This document shows positions 21,394 through 31,915 of a stretch of 42,158 nt of DNA, one piece after another. Origin of the DNA: Blastocladiella britannica. Taxonomy: Eukaryota; Blastocladiomycota; Blastocladiomycetes; Blastocladiales; Blastocladiaceae. The notes under the pieces were generated by a model. It searched no databases. It had not been told where the DNA came from and worked only from the letters and a program-made list of their open reading frames with translations. The stretch spans positions 1-42,158 of the forward strand of contig MU624607.1 of assembly GCA_025349905.2 (NCBI GenBank), read 5' to 3'. How positions within the stretch are numbered: position 1 is the stretch's first letter; the number at the start of each line of letters is the position of its first letter. Position numbers and translations under genes: made by a program.

Positions 21394-22637
21394 TCAGTCG
21401 GACTTGAACTTGAAGTCGCCCAACGCGTGCTGCACGGTCTCCCGCACCTCGCGCAACGAGAACGCGACGACCTCTCCGGCCCGACGCGTCCGCTGCCAGT
21501 GCGCGTACCCCAGCACTCCACCCGCCACCGCCGCAATCACCGCCAATACGATCGCCACGATCGCCAACGCGCCCAGGCCCGGCTGATCGTACCCGTCGAC
21601 GGCCGGCAAGTCCACCATTCCCGTGACTTCGTCCCCACTGGACAGCCCCGCGTCGCGCCACGTCCGCGCGTCCACCTGGATCGTCAGTGGCGACGTTGGC
21701 CCACAGGTCTTGGCGATGGCGTCACGGACTGCAACATCGCCCGCACGCGAGACTCGGGCCCACTCGGACTGGTCGATTGCGGGGGTCGTGGGATCTTGGG
21801 TAAGAACAACGCCCATCCCTTTCGCCGATGCCCATGCGGCCATGGTGTCCTCGACTTGCCGGTTGCCCAGCGCACGTACGGACCGCCAACCGACCACGCA
21901 CGCGTTGCAAGTGGCGCGAGTGGCGTCATTCGCACCGCTGCCGCCGGTTGGTCCAACAGCCGAAGCGATCCATGCCGCGGTCCGCGCGTCATGCGCCGCA
22001 CGTGCATCAGGAGATGCGTCAGGCGCCCCAAATGCCGCGTACGAGAGCGGCGCGGGTCCCGCGGCGGTGGCGTTGGCGCGGGCCAAGTGCACCGCACAGG
22101 GTAAGCCGGACGTGGGCGACTCCATGCACGATGCTTGCCACCCGCGCACCAGAGCCGTGGCGGCCATGCCTCCCGCTGTGGGTGCTAAAGGGGTGATGGC
22201 GTACTTGTCATGGTCGCCAAAAGCTGCCATTCCGCATGCCGCCGATAAAGAGGCTCCTGACGCCACGTACTCGGTACCGCAGGACTTTGTGCATTGCGAG
22301 GACAGGGCGTCGGCGAGCTGGGTCACGTACTACTGTTCTATTATACTTCAGTCGTCGCTTTGGCGGTGCCACACTATTCAGGAAAGTAAAGGACCTGGGC
22401 AGCGTCGGTCGAAGCGCCAGAGACAAGCTTGGTCCAGGCGTCCAGCAGCGCGGGACGCATCTGAATGGCCTTGGCCGCGCACGGCTTGGCCTTGGCGTCG
22501 GCAACCGCCTGCAAGCACGCGGCGTTGGCGGGTACCTGGTCGGGCAGGATATTGTGGATCGGGGTTTTATCATCTGCCGCCTTCGCCGCCATGACCACCA
22601 ATAGGACCAGTCCAAGGATACTGCCTAGGTACACCAT
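21394..22637 (-). CDS. Secretory-pathway single-pass membrane protein, cysteine-containing
   Basis: Two exons (22395-22637 and 21394-22329) join in phase 0 over a 65-nt intron with an unusual GTCCTT donor, giving 392 residues. The N-terminus is a signal peptide (LGSILGLVLLVVMAAKA). The lumenal or outer part is Ala-rich and helical with paired cysteines spread through it (AACLQAVADAKAKPC, QCTKSCG, TCNACVVGW). Near residue 340 there is one transmembrane helix (LGALAIVAIVLAVIAAVAGGVLGY), and a short cytosolic tail of about 40 residues ends it. No known domain is recognised. The spacing of the cysteines suggests disulphide-linked helical hairpins. It sits 78 nt downstream of the LPMO-like gene and 58 nt upstream of the SANT-like gene, all on one strand. 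Confidence 0.65.
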
Positions 22638-22715
22638 TCTATATGATTCTTAAGAAATGGAGACGATTTTTTATATTGTGGATTATGCGAAGAGAAAGAA
22701 AAGAGCAAAAGCGGA

Positions 22716-23589
22716 TTAGGCGTAGGCAATAGAGATCGAGTCGCCGTTGGGCACGCACTTGGTTCCGGGAGCCACGGGCATGTCGACAAACTTGCCGAAC
22801 GCGCACTGGCGGATCGTCTTGCCGCCGGCGCCGCACACCATCTGCCCGGGCGTGCATGCGGCCGACCCGTCGTTCTGCGACTTGCCGGGGGTGGTGGCAG
22901 TGGGCGCGGGCGGGGCCGGAGCCGGAGCCGGGGGAGCGGCAGTCGGGGTCGGGCGGGGCTTGGGCTTGGAGCCACCGCCATTGTTGCCGCCGGTGTTACC
23001 ACCAGCAGAGCCGCCAACCACGTCCACGTCCATGCACGAGTCGTAGAACTCGGGGTTGGCAGCGCTGATGTGCGTCGCCGACACCTTGATCTTGACCACG
23101 CAGTCGGTGCAGGTGGTCGAGGGCATCTGGACCGTCATCCTATTCATTTGTTCACATCATATAAAAAGTTAGGTCTCAATCTTTTTTTTCTCATCAACCA
23201 AAAAAAAAAAATAGAAAAACGTACGCCTCAAACTTGTTGACGCAATCCGCCTGGTCGCCAATCTTGGTCGTCGTGCCCGTAGCCGGGTTAATCAGGAACG
23301 CCGTGCACGGCCCCACGTGCTTGGCAAAGTTTCCAATCTCGAACCCAAACACCTGCTGCGCGCCCGCCTGCACGCGGGCCTTGGGACCTTTGGGCAGCGT
23401 CAGGCAGTCCAGTTCGGGACGCAAGGTGTTGCCGCCGGCAATCGGGAAGAACCGGCGGTTGTCGGACGGGTACTTTGTCTTTTCGCGCGATGCCACGGGC
23501 GACTGGAGCGTGAAATGGGCGTTGGCGGTGGTCGCGGCCAACAAGACAAGGGCGGCAGCCAGCTGCACGAGGAGGAGCATGCGGGTCAT
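22716..23589 (-). CDS. LPMO-like secreted copper protein with C-terminal chitin-binding-like module
   Basis: Two exons (23225-23589 and 22716-23139) join in phase 2, giving 262 residues. After a signal peptide (MLLLVQLAAALVLLAATTANA) the mature protein would begin HFTLQSP, so His would be residue 1, as in the copper histidine brace of lytic polysaccharide monooxygenases and X325/Bim1-type proteins. A second histidine lies in KVSATHIS, and the core ends PEFYDSCMDV, which resembles the C-terminal part of LPMO-like folds; cysteines pair plausibly (PC, DCV, TTCTDC). A Gly-, then Pro/Ala/Thr-rich linker leads to a small module of about 45 residues (ACTPGQMVCGAGGK, RQCAFGKFV, GTKC) like fungal chitin-binding CBM19-type modules. 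Whether it oxidises polysaccharide or only binds copper cannot be told from sequence. Confidence 0.65.
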
Positions 23590-24180
23590 TTTATGTGTGT
23601 GAGTGTGTGGGATTTGTGTGGGGAGGTCTCCGGGACGTGTATGGTCTAAGTCGAGCCGGTCGAACTTGGATTTGTCTGCGAGCAAGGTTGTGTTACGGAA
23701 TTGCACAGTCGAGAGAGCGGCGACGTGGGCTCCTTTTACGTTTTCCAAAAAAATGCTGACCGTTGTCCTGCTGCGCAAGACACCTTGGCGAGGAAGCGCG
23801 ATTTGGCCGCACACGATGCACCTTTTTTAGGAAGGTTTTGCGCCACGCAGTGACGACGAGCGATTAAAAGTCCGCCACTTCCATTAAAAGTGCCCACCAA
23901 AGGCCACCTCATGAAAAGACCCAGTGTATTGCGCGTGCCGCAACAATTTATAGATCTTCCCTCATCCTGGTGTTGGGAACTAGTACTACAAGGCAGTCAT
24001 ATTCGGTTCCACCTGCACATACTTTCGACTGGAAAAGGATTTGGTCATCGACGTCGGGCCAGCGCCCGTGCCCGACCACTGCCTCGAGTTTTAGAACACG
24101 CCGTTACCCGAGACGTACGCCTCGGGGGGCGTGGTCCGTGGTTTCTTCTCGTCTTGTTGTTGCTGCAATGAAAAACACTA
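23590..24180. other. Region without a supported intact gene
   Basis: Upstream region of the LPMO-like gene on the minus side and of the decayed zinc-knuckle gene on the plus side. Several open frames occur, but none carries a domain. An upstream exon of the zinc-knuckle gene may lie around 24050-24170. Confidence 0.35.
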
Positions 24181-24891
24181 AAAGAAGGCCACGTCTCACG
24201 CGCGACTGCAACCAGCCCGATAGACCCAGTGCCTGCTACCATTGCGGTGTAGCTGGCTGGCCACTTGGCCCGCAACTGCCCCAATCCTCGCCCGCGGACG
24301 TGCTATATTTGCAAGGGTGAGTACCCCCCCAAGATCGTGTGCACCAACTGCAAGGTGGAAGGCGACCACACCGCCAAGGACTGCCCGACCCGAGCTCGCA
24401 CCGACAAGGCCGCCCGAGACCGCGAGCGCGCCATGGAGCTGCGGGACAGCATCCACGCGGGGCGGCCACGTGCAGCCGGGGCCGAAAGGACTCTTGATTC
24501 GTTCATGGTCCCCGATCTCCGCCACCATCAACCGAATCAACTGTGCGGGCGGCAACGGCGCGGGCCGAAGATGTGAGAGATGGAGGAGTGGGAGATGGAG
24601 CATCATCTGGCGCTGGAGCACGAGCGGGAGCGCCGACACTTGCTTCCCTTCCCCCCGCTCTCGCCCCAGTGATCGTGCAACCCCCCACACCACCACGACC
24701 TGCCGCCGCTGCCGCCGCCGCTGCCGTCCCAGAGCGCTTTGGAGGATCCCAACTTGTGCGAGTACCGTGCCCTCGACGGCTCCACAATCTTTGGGACCTT
24801 CGACACTCTGCACGACGCTGCAATTGCGGGCCACTTGCCTCCCGGCAACATTTTCAACCCAATTCTGAATGGCGAGCTGATGAAGTATTGA
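24181..24891 (+). pseudogene. Decayed CCHC zinc-knuckle gene
   Basis: Zinc-knuckle pieces follow one another in different frames. KEGHV is in frame 1 (24181), DCNQPD and CYHCGVAG are in frame 3 (from 24204), and ARNCPNP, CYICKG and CTNCKVEGDHTAKDC are in frame 1 again (from about 24265). The breaks fit a 2-nt excess in a CGCGCG run near 24198 and a 4-nt tandem duplication (ggctggc) near 24250. Further on, the same frame meets TGA at 24574 and 24670 and then stays open for 72 codons with coding character (CEYRALDGS, FNPILNGELMKY) to a stop at 24889. Both internal TGAs could come from CGA by C-to-T change. CCHC knuckles bind single-stranded nucleic acid; a GIS2/CNBP-like cellular gene or a retroelement gag remnant are both possible. 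Introns could explain one break but hardly all. Confidence 0.55.
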
Positions 24892-25287
24892 CAGTGATTT
24901 TTATTGTTTTCCCTTTTTTTATTTCCCTTCTTGCTCTTACTCCTCTGACCATGAATATATGGATTTAAAAACTTGCGCTGGCAGATGGAAAGGGAGAGTC
25001 TGGCACACGTCACGGCAGTGCGGCGTGAGCGACTATTTGCCTCCAACAGGACATATCACAAAAAAAAAACCACATCCAAGCGGCCATCCCGTCCTGATTC
25101 GTGTGTGCAGGAGGAATGGCCGTTTTCCGCACTTCCCGCCCTTGGGATCCGCATGTGCTTTTATCAGCAATCCCCAAGTCGCCCCCGTCCAGCTCCTGGT
25201 ACTTTTTTTTTTTTTACATCATTTCACATCGCCCCATTTCGCGCAAGACTAAATCAAGAAAATCCAGGTCACCCACTGTACTGTATA
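24892..25287. other. Intergenic region between pseudogene and LOS1, no gene seen
   Basis: 396 nt with A and T homopolymer runs (25060 and 25205). Small open frames here have no domain or codon support. It contains the 3' flank of the exportin-T gene. Confidence 0.4.
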
Positions 25288-28200
25288 TTAGCTCCGGAAC
25301 CGCTTCAAGAAATCACTCAAGTACCGCTGAATCCGACGCACGTCGGTGACCGCCACCGCCGCCGCGTACTCGGCGGCCACGTCCGGCGGGCAGTTGACCG
25401 ACGGCAAGTACACTTCCGACAAGTACCGCGACCACTGGTTATCGATGGGCGCGCCGTTGGCGCCCACGTTCTGCTGTTGCTGCTGCTGTTGCCGGGACGC
25501 CGTCGGGTCCACGGGAATCGGCGCAATCGCCGTCGCATCCACCAGCACGCGTTGCAACGACCCGACCTCGTTCAGGATCACCAGTGTGCCTGGGTCCCGT
25601 GGGTCACACGCTTGCATGGGCAGCTCGAAGGATGCGCGCGCGCAGAGCGGGAATAGCGTTGATTGCACCCAGCCTTGTGGGACGTGGGGTGGGACGTTCT
25701 TTGGTTTGCTCTGTTCCAAATTTTGTCAATACCATTTAAAGAAAATGGAAAAGGCATAAATACATACCCAAGCGGATGTAAACTTGCCCAACAATCCCAA
25801 CGCCGTGCGCTGAATCAACCGGTCCGACAAGTCCATAGCGATGGCCGCGACGCTGTTGATAATTTCAGCCACCACCGGGAAATTGGCCTGACTCAGCAAC
25901 ACGCGTTCCAAGTCCAGCCCCAGCGTGACCAGTGAGCCCAAGAAACTCAAGTACGCGCGCCGCACGTCGAGCTGCGCGAGAGAGTCGTCGGTTCCCGCGG
26001 GCACCGCGGCGAGCATGCGGAACGCCAGCGCCACGCACGGCTGCACGAGCTCGTCCATGACGGGCGCGGCGGCCGACCGCGCGCGGTACATGACCATGCC
26101 GAGCGAGTTGAGCAGGTCGGCGGTTTCGCGGAACGACGCGCCCCGCAAGATCAGGGCCACCAGGGGGCGGACCGAGGGGAGCAACGCGGGGCCGACCACG
26201 GCAAACCCGCGCTGGTACATGATGCGGGCGGCGTCGCGGAACTCGGGCGCCGCGACCAAGGGCGGTTGGCTGGCGGCTGCCAATACCAAATCGGTTGCTT
26301 GCGCTACCACTGGGATCCATGGCCGCTGTGCCGCGAGCAATGCTGGGTCCAAGGGCGTATCGTCCCCATTTCCAGAACTCGTCGAGGTGTTGTTGTTATG
26401 GGTGCGAGCCAACGAAGCGGCCACTGACGCGACCGATGGTGGGCGAGGCCGCACGCCCGACGACCGCGTCAAGCTTCCACCGCCGTTCGATGATCCCGAC
26501 CGCGGCCCCAATCCAGGGCGTCCAGACCCGGAAGTAAGTGCCGCCTGCGCAGCGGCCTCGCCCGGGAACGAGACGGCCGGAAACTCGACCACGAGCGCGG
26601 CAGCTGCATTGACGACGCCCGCGGCGTACCGGACCGACGCGTCGCGCACTGCTCGGGTGGTCGCGGCAGCAGCGCCCGTAGACGCGGCCTGAAGCGCTTG
26701 CATGAGTGGCGCAAGCGCTTGGGCAATGAACGCGGCTTTGGTGTCCCCCGGCACCTCGTCGTGCGCCATGCACAGGCCGACCACCTCAAACACATCCATA
26801 AGCAATGGCAGCGGCTCGGTTCTGGCCGCGGCCGCCACGGACTGCGCGGTCGGTGGCGGCGGCAACGCCATCAGCGGCGCCAGGGACTGCAGCAGGTGCT
26901 CAATGTAGGGAGCGATTTGCGGTTTCACTTCCTTCACGAACCGGCTCAGCAAGTACGCCGCGCGCGTGCGCGAGACCCCCGCCTGGCGTCCCGCCGCCAG
27001 TGCGCCGACCAGCGCGTCCAGGGCCGCGGGAATGTGTTCGGGCGCAGTCGAAAAGAACCCGGCGTACCGCGCCACAATTTCCAAGTACAGTGGAACCACG
27101 GTCGCCGACGGCTGGTACTGCAGGATCACGCCTGACGACACCAGGCGCGCCAAGAGCTGGCCCAATGGGGTTAGGGAACGGTCGCCATCCGGGAACCGGT
27201 ATGCGGCGGCGGCGGCGACGCGGTCGCGGGCGGCAGTGGCCGCCACTTTGGTGGCCTCGCCGTACAGGTACACGAGGTGCAATGCGAGTTCGGCGTCGGG
27301 CCACGGGACTGATTGGGGCGCGGTGACGAGCGCGTCGAGCGTGTTGGCGATCCGTGACCCTACCGTTGCGGCCCATAGTCCGGGCGCCAGCTGTGCAATG
27401 TTGTCGTGCGTGACTTTGAGCGCGCGGCGCATCTCGAGAAACTCGGCGTGGTCCTCGTCGTCCGAATCCGGCGGCCCTGCCGTTCCACCATTGGTCTCGT
27501 CACCGCCAACCAGAGACGCCATCGAGCCCTCGACCGATGCCGCGGGCGCCGTCGGCATGCGCTGCTCGACGTGGTACTTGAGCTTGTCGATGGTTGCGCA
27601 CAGCAACGCTGCAACCATATCGGGCTCGACGGCCTCGAGCGACCCGTCGGCGTTCTTTTTCATGCGCTTCCACAAGTTGATCCACTCGGCGGTCAGGTCC
27701 GAGACCGTCTGGTGCACGTGGTCCCATTCCTCCGAGTAGAACCGAATGTAGATTGGGAACAGTTGCCGGAGCAACGTGGTAACGGTGGATTGAAAGCCTT
27801 GCAATTCATACTGTCCAAGTTTTTTCGGTGTCAGTATAATTTTTTTTATAAAAGGAAAAGGAGGACATACCCAAACGGCCACAAGTACGGTCCCAACCGA
27901 CCCGACGCACTTGCCCAGCCGCTCGACCCAGTCGAGCTCCTCGTCGCCCTCCTCAAGCACATCGGTCGGAAACACGCGCTGTGCCAGCTGGCCCAACACA
28001 TCCAGCACGCCCAGCCCCTGGATCAGGTTGAGCTTATCGACCGGCAGCATGCCCTTGGACACGATCTCGTTCATGCACTCAAGGGCCGCCACTCGGACCG
28101 CGTGTGGGGTGGTCGTGGACGACAAGATGTACGAGTGGAGCAATGGGAGCCAGCGGTCGTTGATGACGAGCGAAATATCGACCCATGCTGAATGATTTCG

Positions 28201-29288
28201 GTGAGTGAGATTTGACGCGATCATTTCAAATGAATAGGGACGTACAGATGTAGCTCGAGACGTTCTTCAGGCACACCACCACCATGTCTTCGTCGTCGGC
28301 ATACGCCAGAGCCAGTGCGTACCACACCCACATGAGCTGCTGTACTGGGCCCTCGCGCATGCGGTCTTTCTGCAAATATATGTTCAAATATATGTTTTTA
28401 TTGTCAGGTCTTCAATGGATCGAATCAAGTAAAAACGAGGAAACATACAATCAACTGGTTCTGAGCAGCCGTAGCCGCGTCACGGTGAATCAAGACATTG
28501 ACGATATCCTGATCGACCGCTAAGGCGATTCGCAGCACCAAGTCGGCCGCCGGTCGTGCGCTAGCCTTGACGGCAGGGCTGACCGAGTCCAGGACAGCCG
28601 AAGCGGCGACAGGGAGCAACGTGGCAGTGATTGGGGACGCGCCGGGCGTGGACGTGGGCGAGGGCAACGAGAGCGGCACCGGTGGGCCCGCCGACTGCGA
28701 CGCAATCAGCGCCAACTGCAGGAACGGGTCCGGGAGCAACGCAAACAAGTCGTCCCAGAACGTGGGCCAGCATGCGGGCCACGACAACGCGACCAGGAGC
28801 GTGATGACCTGCGCGAGCTTGTTGCGCAGAAACGCTGGCGGCGGTGGTGGAGGTTGTGCAGTTGTCGTTGGCAATGCATTTGTTACTGCTTCTGCAGAAG
28901 CAGAAGCAGAGGTGGCCATTCGACACGCATAAGACCACACGGCTCCGCGCACGGTAGCGGCCCCTTCCGAGGCTGGGTCAAGTGCGCCGGCGGCCACTGC
29001 GCGCTCGAGCGCCTGGAACCCCAGAAACACCAGGTGCGGCTCGGCCGCCGGATCAACCACCAATGCGGCCGCCAGGCACTGCAGCCAGCCGTCTTGTTGC
29101 GTGTCGGACGCGGCGCGCTCCAGGTACTGTTGTGCTTGCGCGGCCGACACGCGGTCGGTGGGCGGTGGGGGTAGGTGTGCGGGCGGGTATACGATGGCCA
29201 GAGCGGCGCGTAACGAGGTGAGCGTCGATTCTTGTAGCATGCCTACCAGCGCACGCGTGTGCGGGTCGGTAGCAGCGTCTGCCATCAT
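25288..29288 (-). CDS. LOS1: Exportin-T, tRNA nuclear export receptor
   Basis: Five exons: 28449-29288, 28246-28369, 27871-28187, 25768-27810, 25288-25710; 1248 residues, somewhat longer than most members. The diagnostic runs are the N-terminal FLRNKLAQVITLLV with SWPACWPTFWDDL, then DQDIVNVLIHRD, NQLIKDRMREG, KNVSSYISWVDISLVIND and FYSEEWDHVHQTV, each matching the exportin-T family order. HEAT-like helix pairs fill the rest. Exportin-T carries mature tRNA out of the nucleus with Ran-GTP. Additions include Pro-rich and Ser/Asn-rich loops and a Gln run near 25472-25500 close to the C-terminus. All introns are phase-consistent; two are phase 0 at Trp codons (VAVW and SAW) with GTATGT donors. 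The start is the first Met of a Met-Met pair, after a C/A-rich leader. Confidence 0.92.
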
Positions 29289-29865
29289 TATTGTATGAGA
29301 TGTTGGTTGGAAGGAGAACAGTTGGTGTTTTGTTTGAAGTTGATGTTGTTGATGCAGGTGTTGGAATGGTGAGGCAAAGGGAATGGCGGGCATGGTGTTG
29401 TGCTGGCGGACAAGGATCAGTCAATACGATGATACGCTGACTGGCAGTGTGGGATGGGTGTCACCTCACCTTTTATGTATGTGGGATCCTGATCCCATGC
29501 AACGCTTTCCATTTCCAGTCAGAGTCACGAGGGGTTGGTGACAGTGACAGAGTATGGTTGGCTCCCACGCACCAACGGCGCCACTACGCGTTGATCCCAG
29601 GTTTTCTTGTGTCAATTTTTCATTGATATTGCGAGAGAAACTGGATGGCAGGATATTAATGTGCGGGTGGTGAATTAATTCCTCTCTGCTCGAACCATAT
29701 ACATAAAACACAACGCGCTGGCCGCTCACTTTCTTGGGTACCGTCTCTTGAACCAACCCTTTTTTAAAAGCTGTTGCTCACACCATATCCATATTATTTC
29801 AGGTCTCCCCACATTTTCGCTAAAAGCCAATAGACGACACGACACACCTGGTTCAAAAATATTAA
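29289..29865. promoter_or_regulatory. Divergent upstream region of LOS1 and the acidic-tail gene
   Basis: 577 nt without a supported gene. The LOS1 side is a C/A-rich leader, and the plus side ends in an AT-rich stretch (aaaatattaa) next to the ATG at 29866. No clear TATA box stands out. Confidence 0.4.
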
Positions 29866-31541
29866 ATGAGCAACACCAACACCGACATTTCGACGACCAC
29901 CCTGGTTGCCATTGGCGTGGGCGTGGCCCTGTTCTTGGTCCTGTGCTTTTGGTGCGGGTGCCGCGAACCCACCAAGCCCGACGTGGAGTCCGACAAGGCT
30001 CGCCCGAACTCACCTGGCTCCTCGCCGCCCACGGGCCTGCGAGAGGTTGTCGTGGCTAGTGAAACTGGGCAGATGCCGGTAGCAGTAACTGCAGCTCCCG
30101 TTTCTGGTGCTGCATCCAATGGACTCCCCGCACCGGCCCCCGCTGCCTCGCGGCCCACGTCGGTCGGTATTCCACTATTGAGCGCCGGTTCCCCTGGACC
30201 CAGTGCCGTGGACGACTCCGAGCGCATTGTTGCCCCGGCCATTTTTGGTACTGTCTTATTTCCGGCGCTTTGCAACACATGCGCCACCACTATTTTTTCC
30301 ATTGTTTTTTCATTGCGGATGCAACAAGCCCTCAACTCAACTCTAAACTCTGTAATGTAGCCCCCGCCGTCGCCGCACTCGACCGCCCCGACACCTCGTC
30401 CCCGGCGCCCTCGCACGCGTCCAACGCGTACCCAGGCGCGCGCCGCGTCACCATGACGTCGTTCCACGGGATGCCCATGAACGTGATGCGCGCCACCTCG
30501 GCCAAGCTGGCGCCCGCGTCGCTGGCGTCGGCGGGAGACGATTTCTTGCAGCAGCACCGGTCCGAGTTTGATGCGGACGAGGCGCTTGAAGAAGAACAAG
30601 AGGAGCAGGAGGGAGGCGACGGCGGCAACTTTTTGTTTATTCCGCAGCCGTCGGCGGCCGACTTTGAGCCGACGCTCGAGCGCAACCCACAGCGCGCGGC
30701 CGCTGCGTCCATTGTGTCGCGTGGGTGGGCTGCCGGTGCAACTCCGGCTCCAATGGCCGCTGCATCTACAAGGCGTAGTCTCGCGCCACCGCAAATGTCG
30801 TCCATGGTGCCGCTGACGGCGTCCACGCAAATGGCCCTGCGCGCGCACTCGGCCACCGCATCGGCCGCCGCACGCGACCCGTCTAACACCCAGCGGCCCA
30901 TGACGCTGGCCCTCACACTGGGGTCGCCGCAGCCGGCGTCGCTGGGCGGGTTTGGCTCATCGACGACGTACATTGAAGAGACGCCCGAGCCCGACGAGGC
31001 TGAGCGCACACCCGGGCCCGAGTACGTGATGCGCGAGATCTTGCGGCTGCGCGCCATGCGGCCGCCCAGCGAGGTGGTGGTGGCGGGGTCCGACCGCGCT
31101 GCTGCTGTGGACGCGGCAGTTCCCATCGTTGTTGCCGATGCAGAAGTACCGGCGGTGGCGATGGTCGAGGCGGCCGTGGTGGACTCGGCGGTCGGCGACC
31201 CGACGCCCGCGGTCTCGCCTGCGGTTGGAGGGAACAACACGCGGCGGACGGTCACGTTCGATGCCACGTCGCCCGCGGTCATGCACGGAACTATGGACGT
31301 GGCGGTGGACGTGCGCGGCTTGCAGCTCTCGAGCGAGGACGACGAGGATGACGAAGATGACATTGCAGTTGACGACAACGACAACGATACGGCCGACTCG
31401 AGCAGCCGAAATAGCTCGGACGTGGCCGCAGCTGCTTCGAAGGCGCAAATGGTCGCGCCAGTGCAGGACGAGGAGGAGGACGATAACGTGCCACTGGCCA
31501 TGAGTGTTCCCGCGGCAACGGTTCAGAGCAGGAGCAATTGA
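29866..31541 (+). CDS. Single-pass membrane protein with long acidic, disordered tail
   Basis: Two exons (29866-30247 and 30361-31541) join in phase 1 across a 113-nt intron, giving 520 residues. A short polar N-terminus with Asn/Thr precedes one transmembrane helix (TLVAIGVGVALFLVLCFWC, residues about 12-30), followed by a CGCRE basic/Cys edge. That suggests a signal-anchor protein with the tail in the cytosol. The tail is Pro/Ala/Ser-rich and acidic in blocks (ALEEEQEEQEGGDGG, SSEDDEDDEDDIAVDD, DEEEDDN). Short ordered-looking pieces include RRVTMTSFHGMPMNVM and GPEYVMREILRLRAM. No family is recognised. Long open frames on the opposite strand (30332-31501) are shadows of its GC-rich codons. 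Confidence 0.6.
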
Positions 31542-31915
31542 TGTACTATTTTTTTTCACCATTCCAATTTTTATGCATGCGATGCTTCGCAATTTCTCCA
31601 CCACACCCTGGCTGGAGTGAGGTCCAATGAATAGTGTCAGTGCTCGTACTTAGCATTCGAGCTCATGAAGAACGACGACGAAAACAACGTTTTTCGTTTC
31701 TCATGGTATTTTTGTGCACAGTGGAAAATGTTTCAGGTTTCTGCGCCGCCACAATGCGCGCGCGAGCGCTTGTAACAATCTCTCCAGCTCGCTGTCGCGC
31801 AGCACAGACCGCCGCCGCCGCTCGTCGTCGTTCTTTCCCCTTCGTTTCGCTCTCTTTCAATCTTATTTATTTTGACTATTTCGTTGTCCTCTCCCTCTTT
31901 TCTCCCTCGTCGACA
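31542..31915. other. Intergenic region before the Myb-like gene, no gene seen
   Basis: 374 nt. It holds the 3' flank of the preceding gene and a C/T-rich stretch (ctctccctcttttctccctc, 31889 on) just before the ATG at 31916, which looks like a fungal pyrimidine-rich core promoter or leader. Confidence 0.4.

Noticed and set aside
25466..25500. Gln codon run as a microsatellite element of its own
   Set aside because: It lies inside the exportin-T coding sequence with mixed CAG/CAA codons, so it is treated as a protein low-complexity tract.
30332..31501. 389-residue minus-strand frame across the acidic-tail gene
   Set aside because: Ser/Ala/Thr-rich mirror of the GC-rich plus-strand codons, with no start context or domain.
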